Part shown: in pieces, positions 8,513 to 17,423 of the stretch | How the letters are laid out: each line of letters starts with the position of its first letter | Numbering within the stretch: the first letter of the stretch is position 1 | From: Clostridiales bacterium | GTDB lineage: Bacteria; Bacillota; Clostridia; Peptostreptococcales; Anaerovoracaceae | Length of the DNA: 64,000 nt | Assembly (NCBI GenBank): GCA_009911365.1 | Contig: QXXF01000005.1 | Coordinates: forward strand, 1 to 64,000 | Reading direction: 5' to 3' | Notes under the pieces: generated by a model | Databases searched by the model: none | The model's input: only the letters and a program-made list of their open reading frames with translations | Told to the model about the DNA's origin: nothing | Program-made: the position numbers and the translations under genes

Positions 8513-9823
8513 ATGATGAACATGAACGATATGATAGTAAAAAAGCGGGACGGCGGCAAATTGTCCTTGGAAGAGATTCGTTTTTTTGTAGAAGGATACA
8601 CGAAAGGTCGGATCCCTGATTACCAGGCATCGGCTTTGTTGATGGCCATTTATTTTAAAGGCATGGACGAAGAGGAAACTTACGCTTTGACTGCGGCCAT
8701 GCGGGATTCCGGCGACGTGGCGGATCTGTCAGCCATCAAGGGAATCAAGGTGGACAAACACAGCACTGGCGGAGTCGGTGACAAGACTACTTTTATCGTA
8801 GGTCCCATGGCGGCGGCCAGCGGCGTGCCTGTGGCGAAAATGAGCGGCAGAGGGCTGGGCTTCACCGGCGGTACGGTGGACAAAATGGAATCCATTCCAG
8901 GCTTTCGCACTGTGCTGGAGGAGCGGGAATTTTTGGACCTGGTCAATGAACATGGCATTTCTATCATCGGACAGACAGGCAGCATCGCCCCGGCTGACAA
9001 GAAAATATACGGCTTGCGGGACGTGACTGGGACTGTGGAAAACTTGAGTCTGATCACTTCCAGCATCATGAGCAAAAAGCTGGCCTCTGGCAGCGATGCC
9101 ATTGTGCTGGACGTAAAATGCGGGGATGGGGCTTTCATGGAAACCCTGGAAGAGGCCGAGCGGCTGGGCCGACTCATGGTGGAGATCGGAAATGCGGATG
9201 GTAAGAAGACAGTGGCTGTGATCACGGACATGGAGCAGCCCCTTGGCCGGGCCGTGGGAAACAGCCTGGAAGTCATAGAAGCCATGGAAACCCTGAAAGG
9301 GCAGGGGCCAGAGGATATCACCCAGTTGTCCCTGACTCTAGCTGGCTTGATGATTTATGTGGGTGGAAAAGCGGAAAGCCATGAGCAAGGCCAGGCCATG
9401 GCGAAGCGGAGCCTAGAAGATGGCACTGCGCTGGAAAAAATGCGCCTTTTCATCCAAGGCCAGGGCGGCGATCCTCGTATTTTGGATGACTACAGCCTCT
9501 TTCTGCGGCATGCCTTTTCAGCGGAAGCGGTCAGCCTGGAGACAGGCTTCGTCCAGGAGCTTCATGCCAAGAAAGTGGGCATCGCTTCCCAGCACACGGG
9601 TGCGGGCAGAGCCACAAAGGAAGACAGCATCGATATGACCGCAGGGATCTATCTGAACAAAAAAATAGGGGATGCGGTAGAACAAGGAGAAGTTCTGGCG
9701 ACTGTCTACGGCATGGACGAAGCAAAAGTGAAAGCTGGGGCAGCGGAGCTGCGGACGGCTTATGTCATTGGCAGCGAAAAACCGCAGGAGCGGACGCTGG
9801 TGAAGAAGATTATTGGGCTGTAA
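8513..9823 (+). CDS. pdp: pyrimidine-nucleoside phosphorylase
   Basis: The 436-residue protein is a homodimeric pyrimidine/thymidine phosphorylase. It has an N-terminal helical domain (VKKRDGGKLSLEEIRFFVEG), the signature VDKHSTGGVGDKTTF, a phosphate loop and SGRGLGFTGGT. The C-terminal domain includes TKEDSIDMTAGI. It releases pentose 1-phosphate for DeoB. Starts at 8513 or 8516 are both possible after GGAAGG. It is close to the usual 430-440 residue family length. Confidence 0.93.
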   Translation: MMNMNDMIVKKRDGGKLSLEEIRFFVEGYTKGRIPDYQASALLMAIYFKGMDEEETYALTAAMRDSGDVADLSAIKGIKVDKHSTGGVGDKTTFIVGPMAAASGVPVAKMSGRGLGFTGGTVDKMESIPGFRTVLEEREFLDLVNEHGISIIGQTGSIAPADKKIYGLRDVTGTVENLSLITSSIMSKKLASGSDAIVLDVKCGDGAFMETLEEAERLGRLMVEIGNADGKKTVAVITDMEQPLGRAVGNSLEVIEAMETLKGQGPEDITQLSLTLAGLMIYVGGKAESHEQGQAMAKRSLEDGTALEKMRLFIQGQGGDPRILDDYSLFLRHAFSAEAVSLETGFVQELHAKKVGIASQHTGAGRATKEDSIDMTAGIYLNKKIGDAVEQGEVLATVYGMDEAKVKAGAAELRTAYVIGSEKPQERTLVKKIIGL

Positions 9824-9881
9824 AAGGCAGGAAAATGAATCGAGCAGCAGTCTGAATGTATCATAGAAAGGAACCTTTCCT

Positions 9882-12548
9882 ATGGAAGACACATCCAAAA
9901 GGAAGAAATTGGCTGAAACGCCGTTAAAACATATCAACATCGCCTTGCTGGCCCATGTGGACGCGGGAAAGACGACTTTATCAGAAGCCCTACTGTACAC
10001 GGCGGGAACCATCCGAAAACTGGGAAGAGTGGATCATGGAAACGCTTTTTTGGACACGGACGCACAGGAGCGAGCCCGGGGCATCACCATTTTTTCCAAA
10101 CAAGCCCAGCTGCGGTATCAAGATATGGAGATCATGCTTTTGGATACGCCGGGGCATGTGGATTTTTCTGCGGAAATGGAGCGGACTTTACAAGTGCTGG
10201 ACTATGGCGTGCTGGTGATTAGTGGCAAGGATGGCGTGCAGGGCCATACGGGGACCCTGTGGAAACTGCTGAAAAAATATGAGATCCCCACCTTTATTTT
10301 TTTCAACAAAATGGACTTGGAAGGAACGGACCGAAGGGCCCTTATGGAAGAATTGAAGCAGGCCTTAGACGAAGGCTGTGTGGATTTTTCCGCAGAGGAA
10401 GGCTTCACGGAACAGGCGGCCATGTGCGATGAGGCCCTGCTGGAGGAATACCTGGAGACGGATGAGCTAAAGCAGGAGGAGATCATCCGTTGTGTCAAAG
10501 AACGAAAGCTGTTTCCCTGCTACTTTGGCTCTGCCCTCAAACTGGAAGGAATCGAAGCTTTCCTGCAAGGCCTTTTAGATTTTACCCAAGAACCGAGCTA
10601 CCCAGACGAATTCGGAGCCAGGGTCTACAAAATCACTAGAGATAGTCAGGGCAACCGCCTGACTCACATGAAGATCACAGGCGGCGTTCTCAAGGTCAAG
10701 GATTTCCTCACAAAAGAAAAGGATGGAGAAAAGGCGGACCAGCTGCGGATCTATTCAGGAGACAAATTCAAGACTCAGGAAGCTGTTGCCGCAGGCAGGG
10801 TCTGTGCGGTAAAGGGGCCGGAACAGACATATGCCGGGCAGGCATTGGGCTGTGAAACGGCCCAGTGGGAAGCGGTCCTAGAACCAGTGCTCACTTATCA
10901 AGTCGTTCTTTCAGAAGGGACGGACCCGCATGCGGCTTTTTTGAAATTAAAGCAGTTGGAAGAGGAAGATCCCCAGCTTCATATGGTCTGGGATCAGCAG
11001 CTGAAAGAGATCCAGCTCCAGCTTATGGGAGAAGTGCAGCTGGAAATCCTGACCAACATGATCAATGAACGTTTTGGCTTTTCCGTCACATTCGGCACTG
11101 GGCGGATCTCCTATAAAGAAACCATAGAGGAGCCGGTAGTGGGGGCAGGCCATTTCGAGCCTTTGCGTCATTATGCGGAAGTCCATCTCCTGCTGGAACC
11201 AGGAGCCAGGGGCAGCGGCATGACCCTGGACACCGTATGCAGCGAGGATGTGTTGGAGCGTAATTGGCAGCGACTGATCTTGACTCACTTGGCGGAAAAA
11301 GAGCACTTAGGTGCTTTGACCGGTTCGCCGGTGACAGATATCAAAATCACTTTGTTGACAGGAAGGGCCCATCTGAAACATACGGAAGGTGGCGATTTTC
11401 GTCAGGCCACTTATCGGGCGGTCCGCCAGGGCCTGCGGAAAGCAAAACCCGTGCTGCTGGAGCCTTGGTATGAATTTCAACTGGAGGTGCCTTCGGACCT
11501 TGTGGGGCGGGCCATGTCGGATATCCAGAGAATGGGCGGCAGTTTTGAAACGCCTCAGACTGTGGGGGACGGATCCCTGCTCCAGGGAAAAGCACCTGTT
11601 TCTGAAATGAAGGATTATACCATAGATGTCGCGTCTTACACAAAGGGGCGAGGCAGGCTGAGCCTTGTAGTCAGCGGATACGAGCCGTGCCACGCTCCAG
11701 AGCGGGTGGCCGCAGCCATTGATTATGACCCGGATCGAGATGTGGAAAACACAGCGGATTCTGTGTTCTGTCAGCATGGCGCTGGATTCAACGTGAAGTG
11801 GGATCAGGTGGAAGATTATCTGCATCTGGATAGCGGCTGGCAGCTGGACCCGAGGCCAGGGGAAGCCTCGGCTCTTAAGGAGACATCTGCGGTGGTTTCG
11901 GTTCTTTCCAGCGGGCATGGAGGAGCGTCCCTGGAGGATCAGGAGCTGGAGCGCATTTTTCAGCGGACTTACGGTGCGGACAAACAGAAGAAGGCCATCC
12001 CTGGAAAGACCATTGAAGCGGAAAAAAAGCGGATCAGTGTCCAGCCCGCGGAAGCCCTACCAGAATACTTGCTAGTGGACGGATACAATATCATTTTCGC
12101 CTGGGACGAACTGAAAGCTTTGGCAAAGGTCAGCCTGGACGCTGCCAGAGAAGCGCTGATCGAAATCCTTTCTAACTATCAGGGATATCGAAAATGCAGG
12201 ATCATTGCGGTCTTTGACGCATACAAGGTCAAAGGCGGGGAGCGACGATTTGAGACGCATGACAACATCGATGTGGTGTACACAAAGGAAGCGGAGACAG
12301 CGGACACTTACATTGAAAAAGCTACTTATGAAATGGCAAAAAAATATTATGTGCGAGTGGCTACTTCTGACAACCTGGAGCAGATGATCATCTTGGGCAA
12401 CGGCGCATTCAAAGTATCGGCACAAGAATTCCAGGCGGAAGTCGAGCGGGCCAATGCGGAGATCACAGCCTTTCTGGCAGAATACAATCGAAAAAGCAGC
12501 ATGGAGAGTAGGAATCGAATCCAGATTCCGGAGAAAAAACAGCCTTGA
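9882..12548 (+). CDS. TetM-like ribosome-protection GTPase fused to a YacP/Rae1-like NYN domain
   Basis: The 888-residue protein has an EF-G/TetM-type GTPase core at residues ~17-690: G1 AHVDAGKTT (24-32), GITIF, DTPGHVDF, FNKMD, then domains III-V including RISYKETIEEP. From residue ~725 an NYN (PIN-like) domain follows with YLLVDGYNIIFAW, FDAYK, TADTYIE and ATSD, matching the acidic residues of YacP/Rae1. TetM homologues bind the ribosomal A-site region, and Bacillus Rae1 cleaves mRNA in the A site, so a ribosome-rescue or mRNA-cleaving factor is a reasonable inference; tetracycline resistance is not shown. The ordinary TetM length is about 640 residues. The NYN acidic residues appear intact. 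A terminator follows. Confidence 0.85.
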   Translation: MEDTSKRKKLAETPLKHINIALLAHVDAGKTTLSEALLYTAGTIRKLGRVDHGNAFLDTDAQERARGITIFSKQAQLRYQDMEIMLLDTPGHVDFSAEMERTLQVLDYGVLVISGKDGVQGHTGTLWKLLKKYEIPTFIFFNKMDLEGTDRRALMEELKQALDEGCVDFSAEEGFTEQAAMCDEALLEEYLETDELKQEEIIRCVKERKLFPCYFGSALKLEGIEAFLQGLLDFTQEPSYPDEFGARVYKITRDSQGNRLTHMKITGGVLKVKDFLTKEKDGEKADQLRIYSGDKFKTQEAVAAGRVCAVKGPEQTYAGQALGCETAQWEAVLEPVLTYQVVLSEGTDPHAAFLKLKQLEEEDPQLHMVWDQQLKEIQLQLMGEVQLEILTNMINERFGFSVTFGTGRISYKETIEEPVVGAGHFEPLRHYAEVHLLLEPGARGSGMTLDTVCSEDVLERNWQRLILTHLAEKEHLGALTGSPVTDIKITLLTGRAHLKHTEGGDFRQATYRAVRQGLRKAKPVLLEPWYEFQLEVPSDLVGRAMSDIQRMGGSFETPQTVGDGSLLQGKAPVSEMKDYTIDVASYTKGRGRLSLVVSGYEPCHAPERVAAAIDYDPDRDVENTADSVFCQHGAGFNVKWDQVEDYLHLDSGWQLDPRPGEASALKETSAVVSVLSSGHGGASLEDQELERIFQRTYGADKQKKAIPGKTIEAEKKRISVQPAEALPEYLLVDGYNIIFAWDELKALAKVSLDAAREALIEILSNYQGYRKCRIIAVFDAYKVKGGERRFETHDNIDVVYTKEAETADTYIEKATYEMAKKYYVRVATSDNLEQMIILGNGAFKVSAQEFQAEVERANAEITAFLAEYNRKSSMESRNRIQIPEKKQP

Positions 12549-12560
12549 TCTGAAAGTGAG

Positions 12561-12594
12561 AAGCCCTATCGAATTTCATCGGCAGGGCTTTTTC
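12561..12594 (+). terminator. Rho-independent terminator after the GTPase-NYN gene
   Basis: The stem AAGCCCT (12561-12567) with AGGGCTT (12584-12590) is followed by TTTC. The loop contains a partial ATCG/CGG pairing. Confidence 0.75.
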
Positions 12595-12652
12595 GTGGAA
12601 AAATGTCAGAATCATCACATTACAGAAATAAAATTCACCAGGAAATCAAATC

Positions 12653-12772
12653 TGTGGATAACTAAAAAATGAGAACTATAAAAACATTGAAATTTCAATG
12701 ACTGATAGAATATGGTTATCCACATGGGGCGGGGGATAAAATTGTATACGATTTTAAAAAATCTGTGGAAAA
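12653..12772. promoter_or_regulatory. cluster of three DnaA-box sequences
   Basis: A perfect DnaA box lies on each strand, TGTGGATAA at 12653-12661 and TTATCCACA at 12716-12724. A one-mismatch form TGTGGAAAA lies at 12764-12772. All are in an AT-rich 500-bp intergenic stretch (12595-13014) with no convincing gene. None of the usual oriC genes is nearby, so this is more likely a DnaA-titrating or regulatory cluster than the origin. Confidence 0.55.
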
Positions 12773-13014
12773 TCAGCTGGATGGTGATAAAATGGGGAAT
12801 GTGGGCTGTTGAAAAGTGTCAGTATGATGAAGACGAAAAAAGGCGAAGGCCAAAAGGTTTTCATAATGCGGAAAGCAGTGCGTTGGAGCTTTTTAGCAAT
12901 CAAAAAAGTTTGAGTGGCATGGACGCAAGGATGATGGTTCTGATTAGATGTTTTATATAATTGAATATTTAATTCAAAAAATCAATTTATAAATTAAAAA
13001 AATTGATATAGATG

Positions 13015-13043
13015 TTGACAATGTTTCGAAACACATGTATATT
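13015..13043 (+). promoter_or_regulatory. promoter with palindromic operator TGTTTCGAAACA
   Basis: The -35 box TTGACA (13015-13020) and the -10 box TATATT (13038-13043) have a 17-base spacer. The spacer contains a perfect 12-bp palindrome at 13022-13033, a good position for a repressor. It drives the DUF2089 gene. Confidence 0.7.
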
Positions 13044-13064
13044 AGTAAGCACAGGAGGGAAGAT

Positions 13065-13427
13065 ATGATGAACAAAGTGATCAGCCGCTGCCCGGTGTGT
13101 GGTGAAGAACTGACTGTGAGCCGTCTAAAATGCGGTTCCTGCCAGACGGTGATCGAAAACAAGTTCAAATTGAGCAAATTCGATTACCTTTCTGCCGAAG
13201 ATCTATATTTTACGGAGACGTTTATCAAATGTCGGGGCAACATCAAAGAGGTGGAAAAGGAATTGAAGATTTCCTATCCCACGGTCCGGGCGAAGCTGGA
13301 CAGCGTGATCAAAAAACTGGGGTATGAGGCCAATCAGGGGGAAGAAAGTTCCAAAAAAGAAGAGATTTTAAGGGCGTTAGAAAAAGGGGAAATGACAGCA
13401 GAAGAGGCTATCGCCCAGCTCAAATGA
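13065..13427 (+). CDS. DUF2089-family zinc-ribbon regulator-like protein
   Basis: The 120-residue protein has an N-terminal zinc ribbon (CPVCGEEL...CGSC) and a central helix-turn-helix-like segment (GNIKEVEKELKISYPTVRAKL). The C-terminal SHOCT-like helix pair is ILRALEKGEMTAEEAIAQL. DUF2089 proteins are predicted transcription regulators. Start ATG 13065 follows AGGAGGG. The next gene begins with the same SHOCT-like motif, so the two probably act together. The operator palindrome in its promoter suggests autoregulation, which is inference. Confidence 0.8.
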   Translation: MMNKVISRCPVCGEELTVSRLKCGSCQTVIENKFKLSKFDYLSAEDLYFTETFIKCRGNIKEVEKELKISYPTVRAKLDSVIKKLGYEANQGEESSKKEEILRALEKGEMTAEEAIAQLK

Positions 13428-13454
13428 GTTCAAAAGGAGGTAAAAGAGGCAAAA

Positions 13455-13826
13455 ATGGATGAGAAATTAAGAATTTTGAAAATGATTGAAGAGGGAACCA
13501 TCACAGCAGAGCAGGCAGCGGAACTGATGAGTGCTCTGGGGACGGAACAGGAGATTGGACTCCCCAGCACCTATGACAAGAAGATGCTTAGAATCATCGT
13601 AGACGGAGGAAACGGCGATAAAGTGAATGTGCAGTTTCCAGTAGGGGCCGTCAAACGGATCCTGAACGCCACGGGAAGCCTCCCGATTGGGGATCATACT
13701 TTGGAAGGCGTGGACTTTGCGGCTATGATGGATGCCATTTCCGAGTGCCTAGACGATGAAATAGAAGGGGATTTCGTTAATGTGAAGGCAGCGGATGGCA
13801 CCGTCATTCGAGTGTTCGTGGATTAA
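13455..13826 (+). CDS. SHOCT-like domain protein
   Basis: The 123-residue acidic protein starts with an ILKMIEEGTITAEQAAELM SHOCT-like pair of helices. It continues with a small alpha/beta domain containing LRIIVDGG and ending FVNVKAADGTVIRVFVD. The C-terminal part is shared with the following 87-residue protein (EIVHVEAADGTFVSIVL), so the pair arose by duplication of that domain. The family is known next to DUF2089 genes and is of unknown function. The start follows AAAGGAGG. Confidence 0.75.
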   Translation: MDEKLRILKMIEEGTITAEQAAELMSALGTEQEIGLPSTYDKKMLRIIVDGGNGDKVNVQFPVGAVKRILNATGSLPIGDHTLEGVDFAAMMDAISECLDDEIEGDFVNVKAADGTVIRVFVD

Positions 13827-13840
13827 ACTGGGAAACGACG

Positions 13841-14104
13841 ATGAAAGTGAAAATCAGGGCAGGCAGCTTCCGTATGTCGCTGGTTCTGCCCCTAGGCATG
13901 GCTCCATGGATCACAAAGTGGATCCCCCAGGCTGCTTTTGACAACATGAGGGCGAGAACAAAGCCGCCTTACGACCAGTTAGTGACCAAGGAAACCTGCC
14001 GGATGCTTATTGGAGAGTGTATTGGCGCGCTGAAAGGACACAAGGGGCTAGAGATCGTTCATGTGGAAGCAGCAGATGGGACGTTTGTTTCCATTGTGCT
14101 GTGA
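13841..14104 (+). CDS. small paralogue of the preceding protein's C-terminal domain
   Basis: The 87-residue protein has the VKIRAGSFRMSLVLPLGMA strand region, a TKETCRMLIGECIGAL helix and a terminal VEAADGTF strand like the preceding gene. It lacks the SHOCT-like helices. It lies 14 bases after that gene and is followed by a bidirectional terminator. Function unknown; it probably forms a complex with its neighbour. Confidence 0.65.
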   Translation: MKVKIRAGSFRMSLVLPLGMAPWITKWIPQAAFDNMRARTKPPYDQLVTKETCRMLIGECIGALKGHKGLEIVHVEAADGTFVSIVL

Positions 14105-14158
14105 CGCATATTGATTTCCTGTCAGGATGGCTTTCTGCGCAGGTGAAAACAACAAATC

Positions 14159-14207
14159 AAAAAGCGAACCAAGGTGATGCTCAAAGTTCAAACCTGGTTC
14201 GCTTTTC
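14159..14207. terminator. bidirectional terminator between convergent genes
   Basis: AAAAGCGAACC (14160-14170) pairs with GGTTCGCTTTT (14196-14206), giving A-tracts and T-tracts on both strands. It separates the plus-strand set from the minus-strand metalloprotease-like gene. Confidence 0.8.
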
Positions 14208-14223
14208 CGTTTTCTACTGTCTT

Positions 14224-14793
14224 TTAGGCCGTGGCGTCAAAGTATCGGCCTTTTTTCTCTGTTTCCAGTCCCACCTGGAACTTTTCCGCCATGCGGGTCT
14301 GTTCAGGCGTTGCCTTGGTGACAGTACGGGTAGTTCCGCCAGAGACGTACGGAGTCCCGCATTCTGGACAGATTGCTGTCTGATAGGTCACGGACTGGCT
14401 GACCACCTTGCGGTCTTCCCTTGCAGCTTCTGCTCGTTCCCGAGTGACGTGTTCACCTTCATGGGCCCTTACCGCTCCTGCGGCGTTTTCAGGACTGACC
14501 TTTGTGGGCGTTTTAAAGGAAACGCCAGGATCGTTGGAGCCATCCTGATATTTACGATTTTTGCAGGTCTGGCATTCGTAGCTGTCAAAATTCCGTCTGC
14601 CGTTTTCACGCTGGTTTTTCGCTTTTTCTGCGCCATCTTTGCTGAGATCCGCCACAGTGGGAATGACGTTTTCTCCATGCGCGCCGTAGAATAAATCGCC
14701 GCTCACTGGCTTTTGCGTCTGCCCCATGTTCCTCAGCTGAGACTGATATTGAAATTGATTGTGATATTGTGTATTGAATCCAGGGTAATTCAT
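14224..14793 (-). CDS. SprA-related putative zinc metalloprotease
   Basis: The 189-residue protein has a Gln/Asn-rich N-terminal 30 residues, then CQTCKNRKYQDGSNDP, then an HExxH motif in AVRAHEGEHV, and a second Cys pair CPEC. This order matches the SprA-related putative metalloprotease family. Activity is predicted, not demonstrated. There is no signal peptide. The start ATG at 14793 follows GGGAG. It is a single gene facing a shared terminator. Confidence 0.7.
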   Translation of the reverse strand: MNYPGFNTQYHNQFQYQSQLRNMGQTQKPVSGDLFYGAHGENVIPTVADLSKDGAEKAKNQRENGRRNFDSYECQTCKNRKYQDGSNDPGVSFKTPTKVSPENAAGAVRAHEGEHVTRERAEAAREDRKVVSQSVTYQTAICPECGTPYVSGGTTRTVTKATPEQTRMAEKFQVGLETEKKGRYFDATA

Positions 14794-15010
14794 GATGACA
14801 TCTCCCTTTCCTATTAGTAAGTAAGAACTATCCTTACTTTACCATATCCTCGTTGCAGCTACAAGTCTTTCTTGGATTTTTTTGCTCGTACCAATGCGTT
14901 TCGCCCGGCCAGTGACTTTGGGGAGAAGTGAATGGGAGTTGACAGGGAATATGACCAATAGTATGATGTCTATATAAATCATTAAATATTGCAACACAAG
15001 GAGGATCACA

Positions 15011-15691
15011 ATGAACTACAGAATGGTAGGAAAGACGATTCCGGCAGTAGAAGTGCAGCTGAACCAGGGAGAGACCATGTTTTCCCAGTCTGGTGGCATG
15101 GCGTGGCAGAGTGATGGCATTGAAATGTCCACCAATACTAGAGGCGGCGTGCTGAAAGGGCTGGGCAGGATGTTTGCGGGAGAGTCCATGTTTATCGCAC
15201 ACTACCAGGCGGTAAGAGACAATGCGTTCATCGGCTTTGCATCCACAGTGCCGGGTAGTATCGTTCCGGTGGATGTGGGTAAGAACAATGGATTGATCAT
15301 ACAAAAGGGTGCGTTCTTGTGTGCGGAAAATTCCGTGCAGTTGGAAACCGTGTTTACCAAGAAATTTAGTGCTGGCTTTTTCGGCGGCGAAGGCTTCATT
15401 CTGCAGCAGCTGCAGGGAAACGGCATGGCATTTTTAGAAATCGATGGTGATGTGGAGCAGCGGGACCTGCAGCCAGGGGAAGTGCTGAAAGTGGACACAG
15501 GCAACGTGGCTGCTTTTTCTCCATCTGTCAGCTATGAGATCGAAACTGTAAAAGGCATGGGGAATATTCTCTTTGGCGGCGAAGGGCTGTTCCTCACAAA
15601 GTTGACTGGACCTGGAAAAGTCATTCTCCAGACCATGAACTTCGCGGAATTTGCCGGGCATATCGCAGCAAGGATCCCCAGCAATGGATAA
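15011..15691 (+). CDS. AIM24 / TIGR00266 family protein
   Basis: The 226-residue soluble beta-rich protein has repeated motifs of the AIM24 family: ESMFIAHYQA, GLIIQKGAFLCAE, GEGFILQQLQG and GGEGLFLTKLTGPGKVILQTM. The bacterial members are of unknown role and form trimers with a tryptophan-attenuation-protein-like fold. Start ATG 15011 follows AAGGAGG. It is a single gene unit. Confidence 0.85.
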   Translation: MNYRMVGKTIPAVEVQLNQGETMFSQSGGMAWQSDGIEMSTNTRGGVLKGLGRMFAGESMFIAHYQAVRDNAFIGFASTVPGSIVPVDVGKNNGLIIQKGAFLCAENSVQLETVFTKKFSAGFFGGEGFILQQLQGNGMAFLEIDGDVEQRDLQPGEVLKVDTGNVAAFSPSVSYEIETVKGMGNILFGGEGLFLTKLTGPGKVILQTMNFAEFAGHIAARIPSNG

Positions 15692-15886
15692 GTAAACAAA
15701 TCTTGCGGCCAAACATGACAGATGTTGTGGTGATGGTTCATGAGGTTGAATAATCAGAAAATATCGATAATGATTTTGGCATGAAGAAAAGGGAAACATG
15801 GCAACAAACAAATTTCCTGGGAAAAGGATTTCCGCTATAATAAAGCCATAGAAAATCAAAGACAGAGAAAAGTGAGGTACATAGAT

Positions 15887-17128
15887 ATGGCTTTAAAGAA
15901 AGTGTTAGTTTTAGGAACAGGCGCACAGGGAACCACAGTAGCAAAACGGCTGGATGAAGAACCCAATGTAGCGGAAATCATATGTGCGGACTATGACAAA
16001 GCGGCTGTGGACGAGTTAGTGTCAGAGCTGAAAAAGGCTAAGGGCACACAGTGCGATGCCAATGATTTGAACGCAATCATCAAATGTGCGCAGGGTGTGG
16101 ACCTGATCGTGAATGCGCTTCCTTTGGAATTTGGGAAAAACGTGCTGGACGCAGCACTGGAGGTAAAAGCCAACTATCAGGACTTTTCATCTTCCACAGC
16201 TTTTGATGAAGATTTAGTTGAAGGATGGGTCCGGGGCATGAAGCATCAGTTTGATGTTTACAGCCCGAAATTCAAGGAAATCGGCAAGCTGGCCATTATC
16301 GGAACTGGATCAGCACCAGGACTGATCTGCTGTGCCACGAGAGACGCTATGAAGCATCTGGACACATGCGACACCATTTATAACTTCGTATGGGAAGGCG
16401 TAGAAGCCAAGAGGTTCCAGCCTTTCTGGTGGTCCGCTGAAACTGCGATCCAGGACATGAGCGAACCTGCTCACACCTTTGAAAACGGCAAACTGATTTT
16501 AAGGCCTCCTTTTGAAGATCCCATCAAGAGACAGTATGACTATATGGATCGTGAAGTCACCTTCCTGAATCACAGCCACGATGAGCCGGTACAGTACGGA
16601 CTGAACGCTGAGAAATATTTCAAAGGCTGCAAAAATGCGTATTTCAAGTATGCTGGCACAGGAATGGATTTTGCGGAACCTCTTTACCGTGCGGGCCTTC
16701 TGGACCACGAGGAGAAAGAATTTAAAGGACGCAAAGTGGTTCCTTTCGATGTGATCGTGGGAAGTGTGCCAGCTGCGCCGAAGTTCGAGCATGAAATCAA
16801 AGAAATCATTGATGAAGGCATCGTGTGCGACAGCGGCTGCATGGTAATCGAAGCCTATGGTAAGAAGGATGGCAAAGACGTGCTGGTAGAAAACCACGTA
16901 TTCGCTCCTGGGATCGTGGAAGCCTTTGAAAAAGCTGGCATGACAGGCGAAATGTATCTAACTGGACAGGGTGGATTCCTGTTCTCCAAGATGTTCGTGA
17001 ACGATGATTACGAAGATTTAACGGGTCTGATTTCTTCTGACATGTTGCCGATGGATAAGGTTGACAAGTATCTGGCGTATGCCAAAGAGATGGATATCAC
17101 AGTGGAAACAAAGGTAAAAGAGCTGTAA
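15887..17128 (+). CDS. saccharopine dehydrogenase-family oxidoreductase
   Basis: The 413-residue protein has an N-terminal NAD(P)-binding Rossmann motif (VLVLGTGAQGTTVA), CADYDKAA and the family's GTGSAPGLICCATRDAM block. It is related to saccharopine dehydrogenases, including carboxynorspermidine dehydrogenase-like enzymes, but the substrate residues cannot be assigned. Start ATG 15887 has GAGG nine bases before it; the GTG at 15872 is less likely. It is monocistronic with a terminator at 17207. Confidence 0.75.
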   Translation: MALKKVLVLGTGAQGTTVAKRLDEEPNVAEIICADYDKAAVDELVSELKKAKGTQCDANDLNAIIKCAQGVDLIVNALPLEFGKNVLDAALEVKANYQDFSSSTAFDEDLVEGWVRGMKHQFDVYSPKFKEIGKLAIIGTGSAPGLICCATRDAMKHLDTCDTIYNFVWEGVEAKRFQPFWWSAETAIQDMSEPAHTFENGKLILRPPFEDPIKRQYDYMDREVTFLNHSHDEPVQYGLNAEKYFKGCKNAYFKYAGTGMDFAEPLYRAGLLDHEEKEFKGRKVVPFDVIVGSVPAAPKFEHEIKEIIDEGIVCDSGCMVIEAYGKKDGKDVLVENHVFAPGIVEAFEKAGMTGEMYLTGQGGFLFSKMFVNDDYEDLTGLISSDMLPMDKVDKYLAYAKEMDITVETKVKEL

Positions 17129-17206
17129 ACATTGCGGATGCGGCATGAAGAGCGGATTTCATACTCTGAACTTGGTGTCTGATAGAAAACATCAGAGATG
17201 ATCATT

Positions 17207-17253
17207 AGCCCCCTGGGTGTGTCTGGGAAACCAGATGATCAGGGGGCTTTTTC
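17207..17253 (+). terminator. Rho-independent terminator
   Basis: AGCCCCCT (17207-17214) pairs with AGGGGGCT (17241-17248) across an imperfect inner stem, followed by TTTTT. Confidence 0.8.
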
Positions 17254-17423
17254 ATTGTGGTGAAGGTTCGCTGCTGCTCAGTTCATGAATCAATAAGAAG
17301 GTAGAAATGGAACTTGTAGTACAATCCGTCAATTTGGATTGCTGGACTCGGGAAGATGGGGGTATAATCAAGTAAAAGGGGAGCGGCACTGCCGCAAAGG
17401 AACGTAAACAAGGGGGAGACGCT

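Noticed and set aside
8680-9321. 213-codon minus-strand frame opposite the nucleoside phosphorylase gene
   Set aside because: It is a shadow of a well-supported gene; the encoded sequence is Ser/Pro-rich as expected of an antisense frame.
9882-12548. Calling the GTPase-NYN protein a tetracycline resistance determinant
   Set aside because: Similarity to TetM is clear, but the NYN fusion and housekeeping context do not support resistance as its main role.
12712-12960. 82-codon plus-strand frame in the DnaA-box region
   Set aside because: It begins inside a DnaA box, has no ribosome binding site or protein-like composition, and lies in AT-rich noncoding DNA.
12595-13014. Chromosomal origin of replication
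   Set aside because: DnaA boxes are present, but dnaA, dnaN, gyrB, rpmH and other usual neighbours are not.
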